Positions 43,449 to 52,376 of a stretch of 64,000 nucleotides of DNA are shown here, piece by piece. The DNA is from an uncultured Myxococcales bacterium (GTDB taxonomy: Bacteria > Myxococcota_A > Polyangia > Polyangiales > Polyangiaceae), in contig CALMUT010000322.1 of the NCBI GenBank assembly GCA_937872925.1, positions 24,151 through 88,150 on the forward strand, read 5' to 3'. Made by a program: the position numbers and the translations under genes. Below the pieces are notes generated by a model. That model saw only the letters and a program-made list of their open reading frames with translations. It had not been told where the DNA came from and searched no databases. How positions within the stretch are numbered: the first letter of the stretch is position 1; each line of letters opens with the position of its first letter.

Positions 43449-43985
43449 ATGGCGACGATTAGTACGGGTGGTGCTCAGGGCAGGCGGTCGGTCAACAGCG
43501 AGTTACCGTTGGTGCCGTTCATTGACTTCTTGCTGTGTTTGGTGGCGTTCCTGCTGGTGACGGCGGTTTGGTCGCAGATGGCGCGACTGGAAACCACTGC
43601 CAAGGTGCCGGGCCAGGTGACGACGCCAACGGAGCCCGTGAAGCAGCTGCACGTGCGCGTGAAAGACAGCAGCTTCGAGCTGGTTTGGAAGCGGGGCGAT
43701 ACCGTACTCGTTACTTCTCAGGTGGTTCGCCGCGCCGAAAAGCGTGCGGACGGCTCTGTCGGCTACCCAGAGCTCGCCCAACGCCTCAGCGCTGAGTGGC
43801 AATCCAACGGTGAGCACAAAGGCGCGACGGATCGACAACGCGATATCGCGGTGTTGCACTCGCCGAACAACATGGAGTTCGGCGATCTCGCCGGAATCAT
43901 CGATGCCATTCATGCGCCGTCGCGAAGCTTCGGGCCGCAACAGGAACGGGTCGCGGCCTTCAGCGTCGCGTTCGCAGCGGATTAG
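43449..43985 (+). CDS. ExbD/TolR-family membrane protein, orphan
   Basis: 178 residues with GGAGG upstream of ATG 43449. One N-terminal membrane helix contains the proton-channel Asp26 (VPFIDFLLCLVAFLLV), preceded by a cytoplasmic segment and followed by a periplasmic domain. This is the ExbD/TolR topology. The QueD-to-ExbB partner genes usual for a TonB-type motor are not in the window, so it must use a partner encoded elsewhere or act in a divergent assembly such as gliding-motility motors. That last point is inference. Confidence 0.8.
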   Translation: MATISTGGAQGRRSVNSELPLVPFIDFLLCLVAFLLVTAVWSQMARLETTAKVPGQVTTPTEPVKQLHVRVKDSSFELVWKRGDTVLVTSQVVRRAEKRADGSVGYPELAQRLSAEWQSNGEHKGATDRQRDIAVLHSPNNMEFGDLAGIIDAIHAPSRSFGPQQERVAAFSVAFAAD

Positions 43986-44014
43986 GCGCTTAGCGCTTCA
44001 CCCGAAGCGACTCG

Positions 44015-45676
44015 CTAGCTGCCCTTGATCAAACCCGCAAGCTGCAGCAAGGGCTTGGAGATGCCGCCAAGCCCTTCCGCAACGATGCAACCGACCGCGA
44101 TCGTGGTCAGGGTAATGTCGCGCACTTTGAGCATCCGTCCCAAGACGACCCACAGCACCAGGCCGCCAAGAAAGAAAGCAAGGTCGTAGGACACCGGGAG
44201 CACCAAGCCGATGCCGAGTCCAATCGAGCCGGGGACCCACTTTTCCAGCTTGGGATGGTTTTCCAAGAGTACGTAAACGACACCGATGGCGGCGGCCACG
44301 GCCATGGACGTCAGCGCGCCCGGAGGCATCGGAGTCGAGCCGTCAAAGATCAGAGCCGTCGCGGCCCACATCTTCGCCACCGGTGCGGGCAGCCCTTCAC
44401 CCTCTAGGCTCAGCGGCGTTCGGTTTTGGATTTTCTCGAACACCCAAGCGGACACGAATGCGCAGGGCAAGATAGTCAGCAGTTGCGTCCAGAACTGCCA
44501 GCGGGCCGGCACGCCGAGCCAGCGCCCGTATGCCATGTCGCCCGTGAGGTTCCCTGCTTGCGCGCCGCTGCCAGCGACAAAGCCAGCGCCCGCCAAGTTC
44601 GTCGCCGCGCTCGAACCGCCGGCAAGCGCCGTCACGCCCTGCAGCAGTACGCCCATGACGCGGGCCGGGTTGAACGCCGTCTGCGCAGCTGCGCGCGTGG
44701 CAATCACGTTCTGCAGGAATCCACCGATAACCACTAGCGCGAGAATGAGCACGAGGTTCAAGCCGATGCTGAGAGTGCCAAACAACACGGTTGCTAACAG
44801 GGCGACAGCCGCGAAAATGCCAAGCGCTCGAGGCGACAGCACTCGGTCGTCGTCGACCGCGCTCCCCCGAAGGCTGACGAGCGACTTCAGAGAACTGACG
44901 ATGACGCGCCAGTTGACGGCCATGATGGTGAGGCCGGTGGACACCAAAAAACCGATGCCCGGCCAGACGTAGCGGTGGGGCGCGGTCGGGACGGGGGTGT
45001 GGGGCGCCATCACCAACAGCACGATGGCTCCCGCCAAAAAGCCCACGCAGGTGCGGAAGCCCATCAGGTACGCGCCGCCGATGGCAAAGGGCGACCAAGA
45101 GATGGCAGCTCCGTAGGCCCCGAGCCCAAAGACGGCGAGGGCGGTGCCTTCGGGCACGACAGCGAAGCCACCGTCGTCGTTCGCGATCACGTATGCCATC
45201 GCCAGCGCGACCGTGATGAGCAGGTAGACCGGCTGCTTCGGATCGCCCTTGTCGACCAGCGCACGGATCACGCTCACCGTCGCTTTGGAGCCGGGCCACG
45301 GCAAATCCTCGCGGACAATCAGTAGCTCACGCAGTGGGATCACGAACACCATGCCGATCAAGCTGGTGACCACTGCGAAGCCGACCATCTGCCACAAGCT
45401 GTATGCGTCACCGGTCATGGCCTTGGCCGCGTAGAAGTTGCTGATGAACCCCAGGCTGCCGCCCGCGCTACCCATGGTGGCCACGATGACCATCTCGGTC
45501 GTTTGGATCGCTCGCTTCGAAAGGAAGAACATAGCGAAGAACAGCAGCGCGGCGATGGTTGGGCCCTCTTCGATCACGCCGAAGGAGAGCGTCAGGTAGC
45601 TGTTCACGCCGCAGAGCAGTACCGCGAGCAAGAAGCCGGCGACGACACTGCGAACCGTAGGTCTGGCAGGGGCCAA
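44015..45676 (-). CDS. OPT family oligopeptide/metal-chelate transporter
   Basis: 553 residues with about 14 hydrophobic segments. OPT-type sequence includes GVNSYLTLSFGVIEEGPTIAALL, NFYAAKAMTGDAY and the TNLAGAGFVAGSGAQAGNLTGDM loop that is strongly family-like. These proteins take up peptides or metal-siderophore complexes with proton coupling. The only in-frame start near the upstream stop is TTG 45676, so the true start is uncertain; its upstream neighbour ends at 45719. The 43 bp between them suggests co-transcription with the hydrolase. Confidence 0.85.
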   Translation of the reverse strand: MAPARPTVRSVVAGFLLAVLLCGVNSYLTLSFGVIEEGPTIAALLFFAMFFLSKRAIQTTEMVIVATMGSAGGSLGFISNFYAAKAMTGDAYSLWQMVGFAVVTSLIGMVFVIPLRELLIVREDLPWPGSKATVSVIRALVDKGDPKQPVYLLITVALAMAYVIANDDGGFAVVPEGTALAVFGLGAYGAAISWSPFAIGGAYLMGFRTCVGFLAGAIVLLVMAPHTPVPTAPHRYVWPGIGFLVSTGLTIMAVNWRVIVSSLKSLVSLRGSAVDDDRVLSPRALGIFAAVALLATVLFGTLSIGLNLVLILALVVIGGFLQNVIATRAAAQTAFNPARVMGVLLQGVTALAGGSSAATNLAGAGFVAGSGAQAGNLTGDMAYGRWLGVPARWQFWTQLLTILPCAFVSAWVFEKIQNRTPLSLEGEGLPAPVAKMWAATALIFDGSTPMPPGALTSMAVAAAIGVVYVLLENHPKLEKWVPGSIGLGIGLVLPVSYDLAFFLGGLVLWVVLGRMLKVRDITLTTIAVGCIVAEGLGGISKPLLQLAGLIKGS

Positions 45677-45718
45677 GGCGCCGACGCTAGCGCCGAAACC
45701 ACCCAGGAAGGAAGTGCC

Positions 45719-46663
45719 TCAAGTCCGGCGCGTGTGGCGCAGCAAAAAGGGCAGCGCTGCGTCCAAAAACAGCTGCGGGCGGTCGATGTGGGCGAAGTGC
45801 GAGCCCTCTTCGAGCCAGACCATCTCGGCGCTGGGCACGAGGGCGGACAGGCGTTTTCCGACCCGTGGTGGGACCATGGGATCGCGCTTTGCGTACACGA
45901 GTTGCAAGGGCGTGGGGAAGGCTCGCTTTGCCCGTTTCAAGCCCTTGAGCTCCGCAACGAACTGCCTCATGCCCTGGGCCGACATCGTGTCCTTCAGGTG
46001 GCGATAGAACGCGCGTCGGCCGGCGTCTGTGGCAAGGGGCGCCGCGTAGATGCGCGCCTCTTCCCGGGACTTCAAGGACTCGTCGTAGTAGTGCACGTTC
46101 TTGTGCGCCCAGCGCTGAGGGTCGCGCCGCACCAGGGCCGCGAGCAGGCGCTCACTTCCGGGCACTGCCAGCAGCGTCGAAAGCGCGTGCAAGCGCAGCT
46201 CCGCTATGCCCGGCGAATGCTCGTTCACCAAACACGAAAACACGTTTGCATGCAGCAGTGCTGCGCGCATGCACAAATAGCCGCCCATGCTGTTGCCGAT
46301 GCAGGCCGCGCCCACGATGCCCATGGTTTGCGCAAACTCGAAGATCCACTCGGCGAGCTCCGCGGCCCCGTAGCGTGTGTCTGGCTTGTCGGTGCTTCCG
46401 GCGCCGGGCAAATCTGGAGCAAGGACGCGAAAGTGCTCTGCGAGGGGCGCGAATACATAGCGAAAAGAGTACGACGTGGTCATCAAGCCGTGCACGAGCA
46501 ACAGGGGTGGCCCGCTGCCGATTTCCCGAACGTGCACGCTGTGTTTGCCGAAATGCTTGGAGTGCACGACGCGCTCAAAACCGCGCGTCTTCTCGTAGCC
46601 GTGGGGCAGTCGTGGCAACTCGGGCAAGTCGTCGTAGGGCACCGGCTGGAAGGGTTGCAGCAC
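45719..46663 (-). CDS. Alpha/beta-hydrolase (esterase/haloalkane-type fold)
   Basis: 314 residues from GTG 46663. Fold motifs are PLLLVHGLM (oxyanion HG), GNSMGG with nucleophile Ser125, a late Asp (AKRDPMVPP) and His (GSHFAHIDRP) completing the triad. No signal peptide is present, so it is cytoplasmic. The substrate is unknown; this is a general esterase/lactonase-like class. It is followed by the OPT transporter. Confidence 0.85.
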   Translation of the reverse strand: MLQPFQPVPYDDLPELPRLPHGYEKTRGFERVVHSKHFGKHSVHVREIGSGPPLLLVHGLMTTSYSFRYVFAPLAEHFRVLAPDLPGAGSTDKPDTRYGAAELAEWIFEFAQTMGIVGAACIGNSMGGYLCMRAALLHANVFSCLVNEHSPGIAELRLHALSTLLAVPGSERLLAALVRRDPQRWAHKNVHYYDESLKSREEARIYAAPLATDAGRRAFYRHLKDTMSAQGMRQFVAELKGLKRAKRAFPTPLQLVYAKRDPMVPPRVGKRLSALVPSAEMVWLEEGSHFAHIDRPQLFLDAALPFLLRHTRRT

Positions 46664-46791
46664 GCACTGAGCTTTCTGTAGCTGCGGCCACAGAGCAAGG
46701 CTTCCGCCACGAAACAGGCGAAGTCGTAGGCTGAAGGCCCCGAGCCCTTGGGATGCGGCACGGCGCGGCGTCCCGTGCCATGCTTCCCGGC

Positions 46792-47304
46792 ATGAGACGC
46801 CTGCGCGCTCTTTTACTGATTTCGCTGACGGCCACCGTTGCGCTGGCGAAAGACGACGCCCCTGACGCCCACTACATCGCGAGCACGCTCGCTTCTGGAC
46901 GCTGCGATTTCGGTGATTGCCTGGGCTACGGCTGGACCACCCGCGTCGGCAAGGCGGACATGGCCACGCGTTGCGACTTCAGCGACTGCGTTGAGTACGG
47001 CTGGACCACCCGCGACGGGAAAGGCAAAGCTAGCGTCACGCGCTGCGACTTTGGCAAGTGTCTCGAATATGGCTGGACGACGCGGCACCCGGACGGCAAG
47101 AGCAGCGTGAGCCGCTGTGATTTCGGCAAGTGCTGGGAGTACGGCTGGACGACGCGACACCCGGACGGCAAGAGCAGCGTGAGCCGCTGCGACTTCGGTG
47201 ACTGCGCCACCAAAGGGTGGTCCACGCGCCTTCCGGACGGAAAAAGCGTGCGCTGCACCTGCAACTTCGGCGACTGCAAGAAAAACGGCGCGGACTGCGG
47301 CTAA
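46792..47304 (+). CDS. Secreted protein built from CX4C repeats
   Basis: 170 residues. The signal peptide MRRLRALLLISLTATVALA is cleaved at about 19/20. From residue 37 nearly the whole protein is a tandem repeat of about 24 residues: CDFG(D/K)C.(E/G)YGWTTR.(P)DGK(S)SV(S/T)R. Five or so copies carry a C-x4-C pair (C38/C43, C61/C66, C85/C90, C109/C114, C133/C138), and a degenerate sixth pair is C157/C162. Units 3 and 4 differ by one residue. No known domain matches. The conserved GWTTR suggests a beta-turn module held by disulfides or metal. Function unknown. Confidence 0.75.
   Translation: MRRLRALLLISLTATVALAKDDAPDAHYIASTLASGRCDFGDCLGYGWTTRVGKADMATRCDFSDCVEYGWTTRDGKGKASVTRCDFGKCLEYGWTTRHPDGKSSVSRCDFGKCWEYGWTTRHPDGKSSVSRCDFGDCATKGWSTRLPDGKSVRCTCNFGDCKKNGADCG
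46900..47260 (+). repeat. 72-bp in-frame repeat array encoding CX4C modules
   Basis: Five units of about 72 bp (codons R37 to about R154). The third and fourth differ mainly at synonymous sites plus one Leu/Trp change, so recent duplication is likely. The array is coding and not spacer-separated. Confidence 0.85.
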
Positions 47305-47367
47305 CCGCGCAGCAAGCGGCGCGGGCGACCCTAGCGTCCTCGTCGGCGTGTCTGCTAGGGATTGGTG

Positions 47368-50300
47368 ATGAGACCGAAGGCCTCGCGACGCACGTCCACG
47401 TCGTCTGCGGTGGCACGCGCCAAGATGCTTCTCAAGGCGAAGCTGTGGTGGCGCGAGGGGTTTCCTTCGGGGCCGCCGACCGCAGCGGGACTGCCCTGGA
47501 CCGTCGTGGCCGGACCCGGTCGCGAGAACGCACAGCTCGTATTGACTCGTCGCGAGCTCAGCGGCGCGACCCATGCTCTGAAGAAGCTCAGCGGGGAGTA
47601 CCGGGCCGTGCTGCCCAAGCTGCAGCGGGATCCAGCGGCGTTTATTGCATCCGTGCAGGCGCTCTTGGATGCCCTCAAACCTGCGGTGCATCGTATGGCA
47701 CCGCCGGAAAGTGAAGCGCTGTGGCAGCGCTTTGCCACCCGGGACGTTCGTCGTGTATCGCGCGTTGCGGCGCAGCTTCCGCGGCTGGCACCGTTGATCG
47801 ACGCGGTTGCCTGGAGCTGCGTGTCCACGCCGACACGCTTAGGCAAGATGCTGACGGTTGTGGAAGCCAACGCGGACGCCCTCGCCCAGATCGCAAACGC
47901 GGGCGAGCCTTACTCTCTGACTACGGCACTGAATCTAGTCGACTTGACGACGGAGCTGGGCACGCCGGTGCTCGCACTGCAATCGATTCTGACCAACGCT
48001 CACGCCCTGTCTAGCCCTACCCAGGCGGAAAATTACCCGGAGCGTTTGCGACAGGTCGTGCTCAAACGCTACGGCGGGAAGCCGAAGATCGAACCGCCTC
48101 CGGATCGCCCGGCTGCGCGCCTGGGTGCCCAGCTTCATGAGTGGACGCAGTGGGTAGCCGCGCAGGATCCCGCCACGCGCCGCCGCGCCCTGAAGTGCTT
48201 CGCGCTGCTCGGCACCCAAGAGTTGCTCGGTGACTGGGCGGATTGGTGGCGGGGTTTGGAGCGCACCGAAGCGCAGTTGCGCAAGCAGCTGCCAGCCCAC
48301 GCAGTGCGTGCAGACGCTCTCAACAAGCTCGAACGACGCGTGCGTCGGGCGGCCGAACAGACGCCAGCGCCGATATCTGCGGGCGGACTCACGAGTCTGC
48401 TGCGTTGGTATGCCTCGGTCGCAGAGCCGAAGTTCGTAGAAGAAGCCTGCGCTACGCTTGGCGCGCTCGGTGACTCGAGGCTCGCGTCACCTTTCCTAGA
48501 ACATTTCAAAGGTCTGTATCTGTCCTGCGGAGCCAAGTTTGCCCGTCGTGGTGTGGTTGCCCTGCGCGCCTACTTCGTGGCCACCGCCGATTTGGGCGAC
48601 GCGCGGCTCAAACCCTGGGCGGACGTGCTCAAACAGTGGCGTGCCGGCAATCGCCTGCCGCGCTACGGCTTCGACGAAGAGCTGCTCCTGGAAAAACCCG
48701 GCATAGGGCGGGTCGAAGCTCTGTATGCCGCGCTGGCGCACGCGGCGCGGACCGCTGAGGCCACGGACGACGTCGCCGACTCCCTGGTCGAGTTGGCGCC
48801 CTGTGAGCTGCCCGTGGCCGCGGCCGCTGAGATCGCCCTTGGGCTTTCGGATCCGAAGTTGAAAGAACATTACTTCGAGTCCGAGACGTTGCGTCACGCC
48901 GTAGGGCTGACGGACGGTCAGCCGCGTGCCGCGCTGTCACTGCTTCAGTCCTTGGCGACTCTCGAGTCTGGCGAAGAACGGCGCTTCGCACTTCGCGCCT
49001 TGGACGCGCTGCAAAAGTCCGAGCTGCTGCCCCTCGGACTGTGCCTCGTCGCCGACGGGCACGTGCAGCGACTGTCCGAATGCGGGCGCCTGGCCAAGTA
49101 CCTGCGCATGCCTATCGCGCCGCAGCCGCTTGCCCAGGGCGACGTCGCGTGGGCCATGCAATACCCGGCGCCACTGCATGCCGCGCTTGCGGAGCTTTCT
49201 GCCAGCGACCCCGACGCAGAACACAGCGCACATCGCGTCCTGAAACAGCACTTCCCCAAACGCGAAGAAGTTCAAAGGCAGATTGCCGCGCTCGAGTCCA
49301 AGCTGCAGCGAGAACCGGCGTCGCGCGCGCAGTCTCTTCATGTACGTCTCGGCAACCTACGCGCACGTCTCGCCAAGCCGTCGGAATTGAGTGCTCGTCG
49401 CCTGGAACACCTGGCCGCTGATCTTCGGCGCGCGGCGCGACAGGCAGTATTGCGAAGGTTGGAGCAGGAGACGCTGGAGCGCGCAACGGCGGTATTCGAG
49501 TCGCTGCTGGGTACGTCGCCATTGCCCGACTGGCTGCTAAAACCGAGTACCTTGCGCCTGATTCTGCCGGCCTTGGAATTGCCCAAGGGATTCAAAGAAC
49601 TCGCGCTACAGATCTTGCGCGCGCGCGCTGGCCCTCCGCCATGGGATCTGCGGGAGGCGCCAGCCAACGCTGCGTTCTTAGAGCGGTTGCGGGAACGCGG
49701 GGTGGACACCGCAGAGTGGTTAGACAGTGCGCTTCGCATCCGCGTGGAGCTCGACGCAGAGCCTGTGGAGTTGGCCCTCGAAACCGACCCGCTGCAGGTC
49801 CTTGAAATGGGAGCGCACTTCAACACCTGCCTGAGCCCCGGAAGCTTCAACTACTTTTCAACCTTTGCCAACGCCGCGGACGTCAACAAACGCGTGATGT
49901 ATGCCCGCGACGCGAAGGGAAGAGTTTTGGGACGCTGCCTTATGGCGCTAACCGAAAGCGGCGGGCTTCTGACCTTCCACCCCTACGCGCACTCGAACGC
50001 GTTGCGTTTTCACGAGCGTGCAGCGCAGTTCGCCCAAGAACTTGCGGCGCGCATGGGGATCTCCCCGGTCGCGAGTGGCGATGTCACGTTGCTGCTTGCG
50101 CCGGACTGGTACGATGACGGTCCGCGGGACCTTTGCAAGCGCTTCGCTTTTCTCGAGAAGGACTCGCCGTTTCGAAAAACACTGGGCACGCGCGGCGTCG
50201 ACGGGTTTGTGGAAGACCTCAAAGAGCGTTTTGCGCCCCTGGCGCTGAACGAACTGACGCTGCCCTTGGTATTGGAGCTGCCAGAGCTCGCCGAAAACCC

Positions 50301-50787
50301 GGAGCTGGTGCGTCCGCTGCTTCCTTTGCTGGCCAACCTGGAAGCGTTGCCGGGGCTGGCTGCGGTGTCTGCCGCGCGGCTCACCCTTGCACTGGGGGAA
50401 CGCAAGCTCGCCAAGCGCTTGTTTGCAAAGCGCATCGAGCAGTACGCGTTGTGGTACATGCGACGGCACAATCACTTCGAAAGCCGGGCCGCGGAGCTTC
50501 TGATCCATCTGGAGCCGCGACTCACGCTGCGCCTGCTACGTCTGACTCGGCCACGGGGAGTGCGCCGCTGGGCTCAGGAATTCGAGTTCCACCGCTTCGA
50601 GCTGGCGGCCCGCGCCTACGAAGCACTGCATCGCCCCAACAAGGCCATCGAACTGTATCGCCACGCGGAAGGCAGCAGCCTGCCGAAACAGCTCAGGGAC
50701 CAGTGCGCCGAGCGGGTGCGCGCCCTAGAGCAGCAACTTGGGCGAGCCGAGTCGCCGCCCCGGCAGATTCCGCCAACCCTGCGTTGA
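47368..50787 (+). CDS. Uncharacterised 1139-residue protein with a conserved central motif
   Basis: 1139 residues from ATG 47368. It is almost entirely alpha-helical, Leu/Ala/Arg-rich with no signal peptide or membrane segment, so cytoplasmic. A short conserved core near residues 809-885 (DPLQVLEMGAHFNTCLS, ANAADVNKRVMYARDAKG, LGRCLMALTESGGLL) differs in character from the rest. It resembles the core of PcfJ-type and other large uncharacterised proteins of related bacteria; I recall this and cannot verify it. The flanks read like HEAT/armadillo-type helix repeats. It is monocistronic. Function unknown. Confidence 0.7.
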   Translation: MRPKASRRTSTSSAVARAKMLLKAKLWWREGFPSGPPTAAGLPWTVVAGPGRENAQLVLTRRELSGATHALKKLSGEYRAVLPKLQRDPAAFIASVQALLDALKPAVHRMAPPESEALWQRFATRDVRRVSRVAAQLPRLAPLIDAVAWSCVSTPTRLGKMLTVVEANADALAQIANAGEPYSLTTALNLVDLTTELGTPVLALQSILTNAHALSSPTQAENYPERLRQVVLKRYGGKPKIEPPPDRPAARLGAQLHEWTQWVAAQDPATRRRALKCFALLGTQELLGDWADWWRGLERTEAQLRKQLPAHAVRADALNKLERRVRRAAEQTPAPISAGGLTSLLRWYASVAEPKFVEEACATLGALGDSRLASPFLEHFKGLYLSCGAKFARRGVVALRAYFVATADLGDARLKPWADVLKQWRAGNRLPRYGFDEELLLEKPGIGRVEALYAALAHAARTAEATDDVADSLVELAPCELPVAAAAEIALGLSDPKLKEHYFESETLRHAVGLTDGQPRAALSLLQSLATLESGEERRFALRALDALQKSELLPLGLCLVADGHVQRLSECGRLAKYLRMPIAPQPLAQGDVAWAMQYPAPLHAALAELSASDPDAEHSAHRVLKQHFPKREEVQRQIAALESKLQREPASRAQSLHVRLGNLRARLAKPSELSARRLEHLAADLRRAARQAVLRRLEQETLERATAVFESLLGTSPLPDWLLKPSTLRLILPALELPKGFKELALQILRARAGPPPWDLREAPANAAFLERLRERGVDTAEWLDSALRIRVELDAEPVELALETDPLQVLEMGAHFNTCLSPGSFNYFSTFANAADVNKRVMYARDAKGRVLGRCLMALTESGGLLTFHPYAHSNALRFHERAAQFAQELAARMGISPVASGDVTLLLAPDWYDDGPRDLCKRFAFLEKDSPFRKTLGTRGVDGFVEDLKERFAPLALNELTLPLVLELPELAENPELVRPLLPLLANLEALPGLAAVSAARLTLALGERKLAKRLFAKRIEQYALWYMRRHNHFESRAAELLIHLEPRLTLRLLRLTRPRGVRRWAQEFEFHRFELAARAYEALHRPNKAIELYRHAEGSSLPKQLRDQCAERVRALEQQLGRAESPPRQIPPTLR

Positions 50788-50819
50788 CAACGTCGCCGGA
50801 CTGAGTCATTGCCTCGCCC

Positions 50820-51485
50820 ATGCGTAGCTTGTTTGTTGGGTTTCCCGGTGCTCTGTTTCTGGTTGCGTTTGGCGCATGCAGCAGCGGCAGCGGTGGTGGC
50901 GCCGCTTCGTGTGCTGACGGTGGTGTTTGTCCAAGCGGAACGGTTTGCAACCCGTCGACCAGCCTGTGCGAAACGGGAGCGACGGGCGGCAGTGGCGGCG
51001 GCGGCAACGTCGGCGGAACGGGCGCCGTGGGCAACAACGGCGGCGTCGGAAACACAGCGGGCGCAGGCAACAGCGGCGCGCTGGGCGGCGGGGCAGGCGC
51101 CGGCGCAAGTGCCGGCGTCGGCGGCGGTGGTCCGTGCGTGCCCGGCAACTGCCCGGGCTATACCCTTGGCGGCCTGGTGCCAATGAACGGTTGCTGTCCA
51201 ACTTCCGGCACGGGGTGCGGCGGCGAAATCGACGCGACGATCTCCGGCTTGGTGAACGTGCCCGAGGGGTGCTACCCGTTGAACGCTCCCGGGTCGGCAA
51301 CGTCCGCGTGTCCAGACTTTTACTTTACCAACCCGACCACGAGCACCGAGGAAGCCTTCCCGGGTTGCTGCATGCCGAGCGGCAAGTGTGGCGCGCTGGC
51401 CGATCTGGCATCGGTGGGTGGGCCCAACCTCGGCTGTGCCGACGCCTTCGGCGCTTCTGCGGATAGTTGTTCTTCACCGCCGTGA
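50820..51485 (+). CDS. Gly/Ala-linker Cys-rich lipoprotein
   Basis: 221 residues. Lipobox AFGAC. A short Cys element (CADGGVCPSGTVCNPSTSLC) follows, then a Gly/Asn/Ala linker (about 55-105) and a second Cys-rich domain (CVPGNCPGYTLGG, NGCCPTSGTGCGG, GCCMPSGKCGAL). It is similar in build to the lipoproteins at 40007, 51621 and 53510. Surface exposure is likely; function unknown. It follows the 1139-residue gene by 32 bp. Confidence 0.72.
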   Translation: MRSLFVGFPGALFLVAFGACSSGSGGGAASCADGGVCPSGTVCNPSTSLCETGATGGSGGGGNVGGTGAVGNNGGVGNTAGAGNSGALGGGAGAGASAGVGGGGPCVPGNCPGYTLGGLVPMNGCCPTSGTGCGGEIDATISGLVNVPEGCYPLNAPGSATSACPDFYFTNPTTSTEEAFPGCCMPSGKCGALADLASVGGPNLGCADAFGASADSCSSPP

Positions 51486-51620
51486 TCGGTGGCAGTTTGG
51501 TCGCGGCGGAGTGTGCCGTGGCCGGGTCGGTTGGCACATAGCGACGTGATCCGCGGGCGAATCTGGGCTCAGCGCGCGGCATGCACATTGCACGCCCCAT
51601 GCGGTATGCGGAGGGTGCGC

Positions 51621-52364
51621 GTGAAGACCTGGGCCTGGATGGCGTTCGGAGCTGCGGCATTGTTCGCGGCTACAGCTTGCGGCGGTTCGTCCAAATCGGA
51701 TCCAGGCGCGGCCGCTGGCGGAGGCAGCGGTGGCGGCTCGTCGGGCACCAGCGGCAGCGGCGCGGCCGCGGCGAATGGCGGCGGCGGCAACGCGCCGTGC
51801 ACGAGCTTCGTCCCATGTTGCGATGCAAGCGCCAATTCCGTCGATCCGGTGTGCGACTCGAACGGCATGCCCCAGTGTCCTTCGGGCACGCAGTTTCCGA
51901 CGTCCGGTACGTGTACTGCGAGCAGTTGCACGGCCCAGAGCGGCTGCTCTTCCAATGAGTTCTGCGACTTCCCTGATGATCTCTGCGGCGAGGGCCAGCC
52001 GGGCAGCTGCAAGCCGCGTCCCATCGGCTGCGATCTGATCTACGATCCGGTGTGCACCTGCGCCGGAGAGATCGCGGGCAACGACTGCGCTGCCAATGCT
52101 GGCGGGCAAGACGTGCGCGCCGGTGGCTGCACGGCGCCAACTGGTTTTTTCGAGTGCGGCACCGAGTTCTGCGCCGAAGGCTCGCAGTACTGCATCCACG
52201 AAATCTCCGACGTTGGCGGCATTCCGGATTCGTTTGCCTGCGGCAACTTTCCGCCCGCATGCGTTGCTGGTGCGCCCTGCGAGTGCTTGAAAGCGGTGCC
52301 TTGCGGGGAATTCTGCTCGGTAGACGCAGGCGGCAACACCAAGCTCACTTGCCCCGGCGGCTGA
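51621..52364 (+). CDS. Lipoprotein with a Kazal-like module
   Basis: 247 residues from GTG 51621, which has GGAGGG at good spacing; ATG 51606 is an alternative. Lipobox ATAC. A Gly/Ser linker leads into a Cys-rich region. The segment CDLIYDPVCTCAGEIAGNDC has the Y-x-PVC...N-x-C spacing of a Kazal-type inhibitor core, suggesting a protease-inhibitor-like module, though only part of the usual six-Cys pattern can be aligned. Other Cys pairs (CGEGQPGSC, CECLKAVPCGEFC) surround it. Confidence 0.68.
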   Translation: MKTWAWMAFGAAALFAATACGGSSKSDPGAAAGGGSGGGSSGTSGSGAAAANGGGGNAPCTSFVPCCDASANSVDPVCDSNGMPQCPSGTQFPTSGTCTASSCTAQSGCSSNEFCDFPDDLCGEGQPGSCKPRPIGCDLIYDPVCTCAGEIAGNDCAANAGGQDVRAGGCTAPTGFFECGTEFCAEGSQYCIHEISDVGGIPDSFACGNFPPACVAGAPCECLKAVPCGEFCSVDAGGNTKLTCPGG

Positions 52365-52376
52365 GGTGCCTGCGGG

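Noticed and set aside
46900..47260. Possible CRISPR array
   Set aside because: The repeats are in-frame coding units with no unique spacers, and no cas genes are nearby. The same holds for 25420-25690, 53755-53935 and 55187-55325.
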